This document shows, piece after piece, positions 26,461 to 34,595 of a stretch of 64,000 nt of DNA (the first letter of the stretch is position 1; every line of letters starts with the position of its first letter). Source of the stretch: Flectobacillus longus (lineage in GTDB: Bacteria > Bacteroidota > Bacteroidia > Cytophagales > Spirosomataceae). A program made the position numbers and the translations under genes. Under the pieces are notes generated by a model. The model searched no databases, had not been told where the DNA came from, and saw only the letters and a program-made list of their open reading frames with translations. The stretch is taken from contig NZ_JASHIC010000036.1 of NCBI RefSeq assembly GCF_030056705.1, positions 1-64,000 on the forward strand, written 5' to 3'.

Positions 26461-26901
26461 ATGGCACTCATTAATCCTTATCTTCATTATAACGGCAATG
26501 CTGAGGAGGCATTCAATTTTTACAAATCTGTATTCGGTGGCGAATTCGCGATGATTGCAAGATTCAAAGATCTAGAAAATCCCGAACAACCTTTTCCAGA
26601 GGAAGAAGCCAACAAAGTAATGCATATAGCTTTACCAATCGGCAAGACCAACGTATTGATGGGAAGCGATGTGCCAAACGTACTAGGAAAAGTCAATGAG
26701 CAAGAGAATCGAAGTAAAATCTCAATAAGTGCTGAAAGTAAAGAGGAGGCAGATCATTTGTTCAATGGACTTTCAGCAGGCGGAAGTGTCGAAATGCCAA
26801 TAGCAGATAGTCCTTGGGGTTCGTATTTTGGTATGTTTCGAGATAAATACGGTATAGAGTGGATGGTAGATTTTGACCCAAAGTATAATGGTCAGGTGTA
26901 A
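26461..26901 (+). CDS. VOC-superfamily protein (PhnB/glyoxalase-like)
   Basis: A 146-residue protein of the vicinal-oxygen-chelate fold, PhnB/YjdN-like: INPYLHYNGNAEEAFNFYKSVFGGEFAMIARFKD at the start and WGSYFGMFRDKYGIEWMVDFD at the end. The usual 3-demethylubiquinone-9 3-methyltransferase label for this group is not supported by experiment. It probably forms a dimer binding a small ligand or metal. Cytoplasmic, single gene, bounded by the terminator at 26303 and the metallo-beta-lactamase gene. Confidence 0.85.
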   Translation: MALINPYLHYNGNAEEAFNFYKSVFGGEFAMIARFKDLENPEQPFPEEEANKVMHIALPIGKTNVLMGSDVPNVLGKVNEQENRSKISISAESKEEADHLFNGLSAGGSVEMPIADSPWGSYFGMFRDKYGIEWMVDFDPKYNGQV

Positions 26902-27002
26902 GAAAATAGTTTTCAAACTTTTTAAAGGAATTAGCGTAATATGCTTCTGAATACTAACAAAGCTAGATATTTCGTTGCTTTGTAAAAATTATACGCAACA
27001 AC

Positions 27003-27764
27003 ATGAACTCCATTCTTAAAACCATAGGCTTTATTCTTTTATGTGTTTTTTCATTTCAATGTACCTCTTTAAAAAAGAAAGATTTTGATACTCGTCAGGT
27101 CTATAAGTCTGATAAACTAATCATTCTTCAACTAGCACCAAATTCATATCAACATATCTCCTATCTCAAAACTAATGATTTTGGCAATGTGCCTTGTAAT
27201 GGTCTTGTGGTAGTCGACAACAAAGAGGCAATCATTTTCGATACACCGACTGATGATAAAGGTTCTGAAGAACTCATTCTATGGTTGACTGAAAACCAAA
27301 AATGTAAGATTAAAGCGATTATTCCTACGCATTTTCACAATGATTGTTTGGGAGGTTTAGGAATATTTGACAAATATCAAATACCATCTTATGCCAACGA
27401 AAAAACCATCGCATTGGCCAAGGAGAACGATTCAATTTTACCTCAAAATGGCTTCAAAGACTCTCTTTCACTGGTGATTGGTGATGAAAATGTAACCATA
27501 AAGTTTATTGGTGAGGGACATACAGTGGATAACATAGTTGGATATTTCTCAAAAGATGAAATCATGTTTGGCGGATGCTTAATCAAGGAACTGGGTGCTA
27601 CCAGAGGCTACCTTGGAGATGCGAATTTGAAAGCTTGGTCTTCAACTGTTTTAGAAGTAAAAGCCCGTTATCCAAAAGTTAAAATTGTGGTTCCAGGGCA
27701 TGGAGATGCAGGCGATCAAAAACTGTTAGATTATACAGCAAGATTGTTCAAACCAAAAGAATAA
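27003..27764 (+). CDS. Class B1-type metallo-beta-lactamase
   Basis: A 253-residue exported zinc hydrolase. The N-terminus MNSILKTIGFILLCVFSFQC is a lipoprotein signal with cysteine 20, so it is probably lipid-anchored like NDM. All six B1 zinc ligands are seen: H110-x-H112-x-D114 (THFHNDCLGG), H173 (GEGHTVDN), C192 (FGGCLIKE) and H233 (PGHGDAG). The intervening spacing fits subclass B1, which hydrolyses penicillins, cephalosporins and carbapenems in the periplasm. No mobile element is near, so it looks like a resident chromosomal gene of the kind found in environmental Bacteroidota. Confidence 0.87.
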   Translation: MNSILKTIGFILLCVFSFQCTSLKKKDFDTRQVYKSDKLIILQLAPNSYQHISYLKTNDFGNVPCNGLVVVDNKEAIIFDTPTDDKGSEELILWLTENQKCKIKAIIPTHFHNDCLGGLGIFDKYQIPSYANEKTIALAKENDSILPQNGFKDSLSLVIGDENVTIKFIGEGHTVDNIVGYFSKDEIMFGGCLIKELGATRGYLGDANLKAWSSTVLEVKARYPKVKIVVPGHGDAGDQKLLDYTARLFKPKE

Positions 27765-27770
27765 CTATTT

Positions 27771-27804
27771 CGATTAGGGTGCGACTTGAGTCGCACCCTA
27801 ATCG
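27771..27804. terminator. Perfect 16-base inverted repeat
   Basis: CGATTAGGGTGCGACT (27771-27786) and its exact complement (27789-27804) are separated by two bases. It starts 6 bases after the metallo-beta-lactamase stop. With no T-run it may act as an mRNA 3' protector or as a REP-like palindrome. It directly abuts repeat family 1 copy E. Confidence 0.7.
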
Positions 27805-27807
27805 CTA

Positions 27808-27855
27808 GTGCTGGATTCCTATCCAACACTCACAACTTCTTAGGATTTTATCCTA
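27808..27855 (+). repeat. Double-hairpin repeat family 1, copy E
   Basis: Arms GTGCTGGAT (27808-27816) and ATCCAACAC (27821-27829), loop TCCT. The second hairpin TAGGAT-TTT-ATCCTA (27841-27855) differs from copy B by a paired, compensating change (GGGAT/ATCCC becoming AGGAT/ATCCT), which is evidence that the structure is maintained. Confidence 0.72.
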
Positions 27856-27887
27856 TTTCTTTTGAAGAAAATATCAACAAATACAAA

Positions 27888-28100
27888 CTAGGCAATCGCA
27901 GCTATCTCAAAACCCGCAGATTCTATTACTGCTTTAATTTTATCACTTGAAAGGTCTTCTCCCTCAACAGTCAATATTTTTTCGGGTATCGATGTATCAA
28001 CCTTCCAGTTTTCGATTTCTTCCACCTGATTTAAGAAAGGGGTTACTTTGCTTACGCAGTTACCACAATTGATATTTGTTTTAAATTGTAATTTTTCCAT
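27888..28100 (-). CDS. Heavy-metal-associated (HMA) copper-chaperone-like protein
   Basis: A 70-residue single HMA domain: FKTNINCGNCVSKV with C12-x-x-C15 as the metal site, and DKIKAVIESAGFEIAAI at the end. It is encoded 51 bases downstream of the CopA-type ATPase on the same strand. It probably ferries Cu(I) to the pump, though the MxC part of the usual MxCxxC motif is replaced by INC, as in many Bacteroidota homologues. Confidence 0.87.
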   Translation of the reverse strand: MEKLQFKTNINCGNCVSKVTPFLNQVEEIENWKVDTSIPEKILTVEGEDLSSDKIKAVIESAGFEIAAIA

Positions 28101-28151
28101 GATTTTTGTTTTTATAATTTAACTATTGATTTGAGATATTTTCTCCTTATT

Positions 28152-30356
28152 TTACTTTTTCAATCTTAAAGAATTTGTCACTACTGATACTGAACTAAAA
28201 GCCATGGCTGCACCCGCTAACATAGGGTTCATCAAGAAACCATTGATCGGAAACAACACGCCAGCCGCTATCGGAATCCCAATGATATTATAAATAAAAG
28301 CCCAAAACAAATTTTGTTGAATAATGGACTGCGTTCTTTTGGACAAGTTTATTACTTCAGAAATTTTGGTTAATTGATCCGAAATCAAGGTAATTTTTGC
28401 TACATCCATCGCTACGTCCGAACCTTTACTCATTGCTATACTGACATCCGCCTGTGCCAAAGCTTCCGAATCGTTAATACCATCACCTACCATTCCGACA
28501 ACATTACCTTTTTGTTGAAATTCTCTGACAATCTTAGATTTATCACTTGGCAACACTTCAGCTTTAAATTGTGTTATTCCAAGTTCAATCGCTACCTTTT
28601 GGGCTGTTTTATGATTATCTCCCGTTAGCATGACTATCTCTATTCCTGCTTCTTGTAAGTTCGAAATCGCCTTTTTTGCATCTGGTTTTAGGGTATCTTC
28701 TAAGGCAATTCCAGCTAATATTTCCTTCTCATTCGCTAAAAACACAGTGGTATATCCCAAGTTTTGCCAATTATGATATAATTGATTTTCTTGATATATC
28801 CCTAATTCACGCATCCATTTGACACTTCCTAAAAAATAGGTAGTTTCTTCCAAAACAGCCTTTACTCCTTTCCCAACAACATTTTCAAAATGACTCAAAG
28901 TTTGAGTTTTACCATTTTTTTCTTTCAAAAATGGAATAATAGCCTGTGCTAATGGATGTGAGGAGGCTTGTTCTACACTCACAAATAGGTCAATTATGTG
29001 GCTGTTCTCTAATCCAAAACTGTCTTTGATACTTGGTTTTCCTTCAGTCAATGTGCCAGTTTTATCCAAAACTATGGTGTCTAAACGATGTGCTAATTCC
29101 AAACTTTCAGCATCTTTAATGAGCATTCCTTCTTCGGCGGCTTTGCCTATTCCGACCATAATTGCCGTAGGAGTTGCTAATCCTAATGCGCAGGGACACG
29201 CAATCACTAACACCGAAACAGAGGTAATTAGCGCATAGGAAAAAGCATTCGTTCCACCAAAAACCATCCATGAAATGAAAGTGACAATCGCTATTCCTAG
29301 TACAACAGGCACAAAGACACTTGCAATTTTATCAACCAACTTTTGTATAGGAGCTTTACTGCCTTGCGCCTCTTGTACACGTTTGATGATTTGAGACAAT
29401 AAGGTTTCTGAGCCTACTTTTTCGGCTAAAAACTTCAAGGTTCCTTGTTGGTTGATTGTTCCAGAAAAGACTTTTGTTCCCTTCGACTTTTCTACTGGAA
29501 TAGGTTCGCCCGAAATCATACTTTCATCAACAAAGCTATGTCCGAATAGGACTTTTCCGTCCACGGCAATACGTTCCCCAGGTTTAACAACTACCCTATC
29601 CCCTACTCGAACTTCGTCTATAGACACTTGTTGTTCTTCGCCATTAACGATGAGCCAAACCGTTTTAGGTTGAAAACCAATGAGCTTTTTGATGGCTGAA
29701 GAGGTATTTGATTTGGCATTTTCTTCTAATAGTTTTCCAATTAAGACAAAAACTATCACGATGGCAGATGCCTCAAAATAGATGTGAGCATGCAAGCCTC
29801 GATGGTGCCAAAACTCAGGAAAAAGGGTGGTAAAAACGCTAAAAAAGTAGGCTACTCCCGTACTGACAGCCACGAGTGTATCCATATTGGCACTCCCATG
29901 AAGCGCTTGTTTCCATGCGTTGAAAAAGAAGTTTTTTCCAAAATAAAAAACCACTGGCGTAGACAAAATCCAAGACACCCAAGGCCCCCACGGTTCATTC
30001 ATAAAGAACATGCCTAATATAGAAACAGGTATGCCCAAAATCGCAGAACCAATGGCACTTCGTTTTAAAGAATCATGTTTTTGAGTTTTGTATGCCTCAA
30101 CCTGAGTTCGGGTATCATCCGAAGGCAAAATCAAATCATAACCAACGGATTGTACTTTGGACTGTAGTTTTTCGATAGAAGTTTTGTCGCCATCAATCGT
30201 CAATTGAACGGTTTCATTGGCAAAATTAACCGCACAATTTTCAACACCCTCCTGCTTTTTTAAGACTTTCTCTACGCTTAATGCACAGGCTGCACAGGTC
30301 ATTCCTGTAACAGGGACTTGAATATGAATTGTAGTATGTTCCTCTAAATTTTCCAT
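28152..30356 (-). CDS. copA: Cu(I)-exporting P1B-type ATPase
   Basis: A 734-residue copper pump from the ATG at 30356. One N-terminal HMA domain has the GMTCAAC motif (C21-A-A-C24). It is followed by eight membrane helices with the CPC transport motif C387-P-C389, the phosphorylation site D431 in DKTGTLTEG, HPLAQAI (the HP motif), and MVGDGINDSEALAQADVSIAM. YN and MxxS-type residues near the C-terminal helices fit the P1B-1 (Cu+) class. It exports cytoplasmic copper and forms an operon with the small HMA protein downstream. Distinct from the ccoI-type ATPase at 56700. Confidence 0.93.
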   Translation of the reverse strand: MENLEEHTTIHIQVPVTGMTCAACALSVEKVLKKQEGVENCAVNFANETVQLTIDGDKTSIEKLQSKVQSVGYDLILPSDDTRTQVEAYKTQKHDSLKRSAIGSAILGIPVSILGMFFMNEPWGPWVSWILSTPVVFYFGKNFFFNAWKQALHGSANMDTLVAVSTGVAYFFSVFTTLFPEFWHHRGLHAHIYFEASAIVIVFVLIGKLLEENAKSNTSSAIKKLIGFQPKTVWLIVNGEEQQVSIDEVRVGDRVVVKPGERIAVDGKVLFGHSFVDESMISGEPIPVEKSKGTKVFSGTINQQGTLKFLAEKVGSETLLSQIIKRVQEAQGSKAPIQKLVDKIASVFVPVVLGIAIVTFISWMVFGGTNAFSYALITSVSVLVIACPCALGLATPTAIMVGIGKAAEEGMLIKDAESLELAHRLDTIVLDKTGTLTEGKPSIKDSFGLENSHIIDLFVSVEQASSHPLAQAIIPFLKEKNGKTQTLSHFENVVGKGVKAVLEETTYFLGSVKWMRELGIYQENQLYHNWQNLGYTTVFLANEKEILAGIALEDTLKPDAKKAISNLQEAGIEIVMLTGDNHKTAQKVAIELGITQFKAEVLPSDKSKIVREFQQKGNVVGMVGDGINDSEALAQADVSIAMSKGSDVAMDVAKITLISDQLTKISEVINLSKRTQSIIQQNLFWAFIYNIIGIPIAAGVLFPINGFLMNPMLAGAAMAFSSVSVVTNSLRLKK

Positions 30357-30842
30357 GTCATATCGATTTCTTGGATACAAAATTAGAGGATGTTATGTGG
30401 AGAATTGTTACAGAATTTACGAATAGATGTATATAATTTTCAAGAAATGGACGGTTTAAAACACAAACTTATTGAGTGAATTGAGATTGTGTAAATGAAT
30501 GTATATTCTAGGTTGTAGAGACGTAATGCTTTACGTCTTAAGCAGAGCTAGCCATAGCGGAGTAATATCAAAAAAGCGGTCGAAAAAAAAATTTCGACCG
30601 CTTTTTTGATGAAAAGTTGGAGAATAATCCCAGTTTTAAAACTCAGGATTATTCATACTTGTCCCAATATGGTTATTATTCGTTAGTAGTGTACGAAGGA
30701 TTTCCAACTATTTCAGATTTGGAATTTCTGATTTCGGAAATCAAGAAATGCCTTTACTTTTTGTAAAATATAGAAGCCTACACTTCCGAAATCCAACATC
30801 CGATATCCGAAATAAACAGTTTTTATAATCCTCAATACAGTC
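30357..30842. other. Gene-free region holding repeat family 2
   Basis: The region upstream of copA and downstream of the SDR gene on the minus strand. It contains one full repeat family 2 copy (30480-30610). The remaining sequence is AT-rich. A frame at 30713-30937 overlaps the SDR gene's 3' end antisense and is not protein-like. The copA promoter should be here. Confidence 0.5.
30480..30610 (+). repeat. Repeat family 2, full copy at 30.5 kb
   Basis: The order of elements is GAATTGAGATTG, TATTCTAGGTTGTAGAGACG, a TAATGCTTTACGTCTTAAGC stretch, then GCTAGCCATAGCGG, and finally a perfect 19-base terminator hairpin pairing 30567-30585 with 30592-30610 (core AGCGGTCGAAA). The same order occurs at 36086 and 47955, and reversed at 48252-48144. 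Confidence 0.75.
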
Positions 30843-31598
30843 CTAATTATGAATTCCCCCTGAAACTTCGATACGCTGTCCGTTAATCCACTTGGCGTCG
30901 TCACTACACAAAAATGCTGCCACGCTTCCAATATCATCCGCCAAACCTACTCGCCCAAGGGCTGTTCTTGATGCAATAGCCTGATTTAGCGCCACTTTAT
31001 CACGAACATTCCCTCCTCCAAAATCTGTCGCAATAGCACCAGGAGCAATCGAATTAGCTCTGATTTTGCGACTACCGAGTTCTTCTGCTTGGTATCTGGT
31101 TAGGGTATCTATTGCAGATTTCATAATCGCATACGCCGAAGAACCTGGGTAAGAAAAACGTGCCAAACCAGATGATGTATTCAAAATACTTCCACCGTCA
31201 TTCATCAAGGGTAAAAGTTTTTGAGTTAAGAAATAAGGTGCTTTCAAATGGATGTTAACCATTTTATCAAAATCAGCTTCGGTCGTTTCTGTGTAAGCAC
31301 TATAATGTCCTACGCCAGCATTATTGATAAGGGCATCAAATGTATCTGTACCAAATTCTGCTTTTAATATTCCTTGAAACTCGGCGATAAATGCGTCAAA
31401 ATTTGAAGTGTTAGAAATGTCTAAAGAAATAGCTGCTGCTTTCTGCCCAATTGCCTGAATTTCAGCAACCACTGCGTCAGCATCGCCCTTTTGACTTTGG
31501 TAAGTAATTACTACCTCGAATCCTTTTTGGGCTAATTGGATAGCCTCATCTTTTCCTAAACCACGGCTACCGCCAGTTACTAATGCTATTTTGCTCAT
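30843..31598 (-). CDS. SDR-family oxidoreductase
   Basis: A 251-residue classical SDR from the ATG at 31598; the longer frame upstream has a non-family leader. Motifs: TGGSRGLG near residue 8, NNAGVG near 92, the serine in NTSSGLA and the catalytic YAIMK. SDDAKWINGQRIEVSGGIHN ends it. It lies just downstream (98 bases) of an AraC-family gene on the same strand, which probably controls it. Likely a carbonyl reductase with an unknown substrate. Confidence 0.9.
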   Translation of the reverse strand: MSKIALVTGGSRGLGKDEAIQLAQKGFEVVITYQSQKGDADAVVAEIQAIGQKAAAISLDISNTSNFDAFIAEFQGILKAEFGTDTFDALINNAGVGHYSAYTETTEADFDKMVNIHLKAPYFLTQKLLPLMNDGGSILNTSSGLARFSYPGSSAYAIMKSAIDTLTRYQAEELGSRKIRANSIAPGAIATDFGGGNVRDKVALNQAIASRTALGRVGLADDIGSVAAFLCSDDAKWINGQRIEVSGGIHN

Positions 31599-31695
31599 TG
31601 TTGTAAGTGTTAAATTTGATGTTACAAAGTTGTGACATCTCTCAACACTTTTGTTTGCAAAAAGAAAAGCATTATTTGCAAAATTCAAACAATGG

Positions 31696-32601
31696 CTAAA
31701 TTCTATATTGAGCAGGTGAAAAAGACGTTTGTCTTTTGAAAAAATTAGAAAAATGCGCTATCTCTTCAAAACCAAGGCTGTAGGCAATTTCAGAAATATT
31801 CCAATTGGTTTCTTTCAAAAGTATTTTAGACTCTTGGACAATTCTACTACCGATTATCTCAGTGGTAGTTTTGCCTGTGCTATCTTTTAACACTTTGTTC
31901 AAATGGTTGACGTGAACAGCCAAGCGGTCAGCATAATCTTTAGCACTTCGTAAGTGTAATTTTTGCTGCGGTGACTCTATTGGAAATTGTCTTTCGAGTA
32001 GCTCCAAAAACAAAGAAGATATTCTGTCTGAAGCATTGTGTGCAGAATACAATGCTGTGGCAGGTTGTAATTTTTGCCCAAAATGTAAAAGCTCCATGAC
32101 ATAATTACGCAACAAATCATACTTAAAGGCATAGTCAGAGGATAATTCTTTGTGCATTTTCTTGAAAATGTAAGAAACCTCCTCTACATCTTCAGTAGAA
32201 AGCTTGAAGATAGGAAAACCATCAGGACGAAAAATCGGAAGCTCGTCAATAGGAAAGCCTACCTTATTTTTCATCATAAATTCGGAAGTAAATACACAGA
32301 AATTTCCCGACTGAAACTCATCTTGAGGCAGGTAATGATAAGGAATTTTGGGAGTAGCAAAAAGCAAGGCATTTTCCTCAATATCAAAAACTTTATTGGC
32401 ATATTCAGCACGATTTTTTCCAATAATCAAGCTGATTTTGTAATAAGAACGTCGATTGTAAGGCATCATATTGCGCTCTCGAAGTCCACGGATAAACTCG
32501 TCGATAGCAAATACATTAAAATGACCGATTTCCTTTTTAAAATTTTCAGGAAGCGGAATATTAACTTCATTATAAAACTCTTCTACAGATTTTGTGCTCA
32601 T
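31696..32601 (-). CDS. AraC-family transcriptional regulator
   Basis: A 301-residue protein from the ATG at 32601. The N-terminal ligand-binding-like half includes FNVFAIDEFIRGLRERNM, YYKISLIIGKNRAEY and FCVFTSEFM. The C-terminal AraC HTH pair is LRSAKDYADRLAVHVNHLNKVLKDSTG and NWNISEIAYSLGFEEIAHFSNFFKRQTSFSP. It is probably co-transcribed with, or directly regulating, the SDR gene downstream. Effector unknown. Confidence 0.87.
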   Translation of the reverse strand: MSTKSVEEFYNEVNIPLPENFKKEIGHFNVFAIDEFIRGLRERNMMPYNRRSYYKISLIIGKNRAEYANKVFDIEENALLFATPKIPYHYLPQDEFQSGNFCVFTSEFMMKNKVGFPIDELPIFRPDGFPIFKLSTEDVEEVSYIFKKMHKELSSDYAFKYDLLRNYVMELLHFGQKLQPATALYSAHNASDRISSLFLELLERQFPIESPQQKLHLRSAKDYADRLAVHVNHLNKVLKDSTGKTTTEIIGSRIVQESKILLKETNWNISEIAYSLGFEEIAHFSNFFKRQTSFSPAQYRI

Positions 32602-32670
32602 GTTTGTAAAAATCAAAGAATGTATTCTTTAGAAACACAACTTCATTAAAACAAATTCAACAAATAGTCT

Positions 32671-33153
32671 TTAATCTGCATAGGGTAAGTCTTCAGGACG
32701 CTTACAGGCTGTAGCAGTAAAACGAGGAAAATTATTCAAATCCCTTACGAAAGCATCGTCAATACTTAGCGCAAATTTTCGATCCGATAACAATACAATT
32801 GGTATGTGATCCCAATCCTCCAGATTACAGGTTAACTTTTTCTCTATTTTCTTCGTAAAATACTTTGATCTAAAGCTACTTATCTCTGGATTCTTAACAA
32901 ATACCAAACGACCTTCCTTCTGTAGTCTACTAATTATTGCAATGATATTTTGGCTACCTTTTACATCCTGATTTGAACGATGATATTCACTCAATAATTT
33001 GTGAGAAACGACTAAATAAGCATTACTATCCTCTTGACCTTCATTTACCTCTTGAAATCGAATCAACCAATCTAGTAATTTGATATACTCTGGATCGGCT
33101 GGATTTTTGAATCGACTTGCAATATTGTTATCTATAAAAATATCTTTTTTCAT
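32671..33153 (-). CDS. PIN-like nuclease, partner of an OLD-type ATPase
   Basis: A 160-residue cytoplasmic protein. It has the layout of a PIN-domain nuclease: an acidic strand end IFIDNN (D8), a helical LLSEYHRS (E56), then D113/D115 in LEDWDH, D124 in LSDRKF and D132/D133 in SIDDAF, which could form the metal-binding acidic cluster. The start codon overlaps the stop of the ATPase gene (ATGA, 33150-33153), so the two are translationally coupled. The PIN assignment is from motif spacing, not from a recognised family. A PIN effector with an ATPase sensor would fit an anti-phage module. Confidence 0.6.
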   Translation of the reverse strand: MKKDIFIDNNIASRFKNPADPEYIKLLDWLIRFQEVNEGQEDSNAYLVVSHKLLSEYHRSNQDVKGSQNIIAIISRLQKEGRLVFVKNPEISSFRSKYFTKKIEKKLTCNLEDWDHIPIVLLSDRKFALSIDDAFVRDLNNFPRFTATACKRPEDLPYAD

Positions 33154-34478
33154 TGTGCAGAAGCAAAAAGGGCGATGTCCATTACATCCATTTCGTAAGT
33201 ATCAAAAAAACCTTGAGGGGCATTTTTAATTTGTCCATCTGTTGTTAGTTCTATTTTGTAGGTAGTTGTTTTATCTCCATCGTTTTCCATATAATAGAGC
33301 TTCACATCGTCAGGATTTAATTCACCTTTTACAATGAGCAACCTTAAACGATTGATAAGATATTCTGAATGGGTTTCAACGATATACTGTTTTTCGGTTT
33401 TCTTTATTTGTCTTGCAAAATAATCTCCTAGAGTTGCCTGAATTTTGGGATGTAAATGTATTTCTGGTTGAGAAACAGCTAAACACGAATCATCTTTTAA
33501 CTGAAAATCAGCTACGATAATTGGTAAAAATTGACTTATTCCAAAACCTACGTCTGTTAGGGAAGCAAACGAACTATTTTTATTAGTTTTAACATTTACT
33601 TCAAAACGCCCACCTTTCATTCTATTAGTTTCAATGTGGCTTAATAAGCCTAATTCCTTGATTTCATATATCAGATTATCAAGTAGTTCTCTGTCATGTT
33701 CTTCCCACGAAATAATCTGATCAATATACCCTTCTCCATTCACACCAATTAAACTTGCGTTGGGCTTACTGTAATATGTCCTTTCAGGAGGTAGACGAAA
33801 GGATCCAATATAATTAAAATCAGAAAAATCAGTATCTTCATAAGTAGGTACATTATGGAAGATAGTTTCATTCAATAATTCTAAATTGGGAAATGAGTAC
33901 CGAATTTGAACTATTTTATCATCTTCTAAAACTATTTCATAATCACTATTTAAAATTTTCTCAAGCTCAATATTTTCAATTAAAACACCGATTCCACGTA
34001 AACTCCATTTAGATGGAGCACTACGTAAATTCTTATCGTTAATCATCTCGATAATTTTACCATAAGTCTCTCTTTTAATAGTTAAATTTACATCAAGCCT
34101 CTCCTCATATTCAATGCTTATATGTTTAGTAAAACTTATATCCTGATAAATAAAATCAACTAATAACGGTTGCTCGTTAAAAGTATTCTGCTTCCAGGTA
34201 GAGGAGAGCTTTTCTCCTTTAAAAGTGACTACAATTTCAAAATGTTCAGCATTTGAGTTCTTCCTAATCACATCTTCAAACCCTCCCATATTTACCAATT
34301 TCCCATTCAAAGCAAAAAACTGGGGAAAATGTTTACTTTGCATTATCCCCAATAAGGCATAAATTAGTGAGCTTTTACCACTACTGTTTGCACCAGTAAG
34401 AAGGGTAATTTTACCAAACTCGATATCAACTTCTTCAAAGCATTTAAAATCCTTCAAAGACAATCCATCTACTAACAT
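33150..34478 (-). CDS. OLD-like AAA ATPase (AAA_15/AAA_21, DUF3696-type)
   Basis: A 442-residue ABC/SMC-type ATPase of the overcoming-lysogenisation-defect group. Walker A is G29-ANSSGKS near the N-terminus (TLLTGANSSGKSSLIYALLG). The signature-like helix is GFGISQFLPII, Walker B is SCLAVSQPEIHLHPK (the first acidic residue is replaced, giving SQPE instead of the usual EEPE), and IVETHSEYLINRL is the switch region. The C-terminal PQGFFDTYEMDVMDIALF fits DUF3696. No TOPRIM nuclease domain is present; instead the overlapping next gene supplies a PIN-like protein. Such ATPases in two-gene cassettes are common in phage-defence loci. Confidence 0.8.
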   Translation of the reverse strand: MLVDGLSLKDFKCFEEVDIEFGKITLLTGANSSGKSSLIYALLGIMQSKHFPQFFALNGKLVNMGGFEDVIRKNSNAEHFEIVVTFKGEKLSSTWKQNTFNEQPLLVDFIYQDISFTKHISIEYEERLDVNLTIKRETYGKIIEMINDKNLRSAPSKWSLRGIGVLIENIELEKILNSDYEIVLEDDKIVQIRYSFPNLELLNETIFHNVPTYEDTDFSDFNYIGSFRLPPERTYYSKPNASLIGVNGEGYIDQIISWEEHDRELLDNLIYEIKELGLLSHIETNRMKGGRFEVNVKTNKNSSFASLTDVGFGISQFLPIIVADFQLKDDSCLAVSQPEIHLHPKIQATLGDYFARQIKKTEKQYIVETHSEYLINRLRLLIVKGELNPDDVKLYYMENDGDKTTTYKIELTTDGQIKNAPQGFFDTYEMDVMDIALFASAQ

Positions 34479-34595
34479 ATTATATTCTTTTCGTTTTGTT
34501 CAAAAGTAATAATAAATTGGTCTACAAAGTATATCCTTAGAATCATTTACTTTAATTCAATAAATTTAACCTGTTAACAAAACCTTTTTTAATTG

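Noticed and set aside
30713-30937. 74-residue frame antisense to nothing but overlapping the SDR 3' end
   Set aside because: It overlaps the last codons of the SDR gene on the same strand in a different frame and consists of low-complexity aromatic residues.
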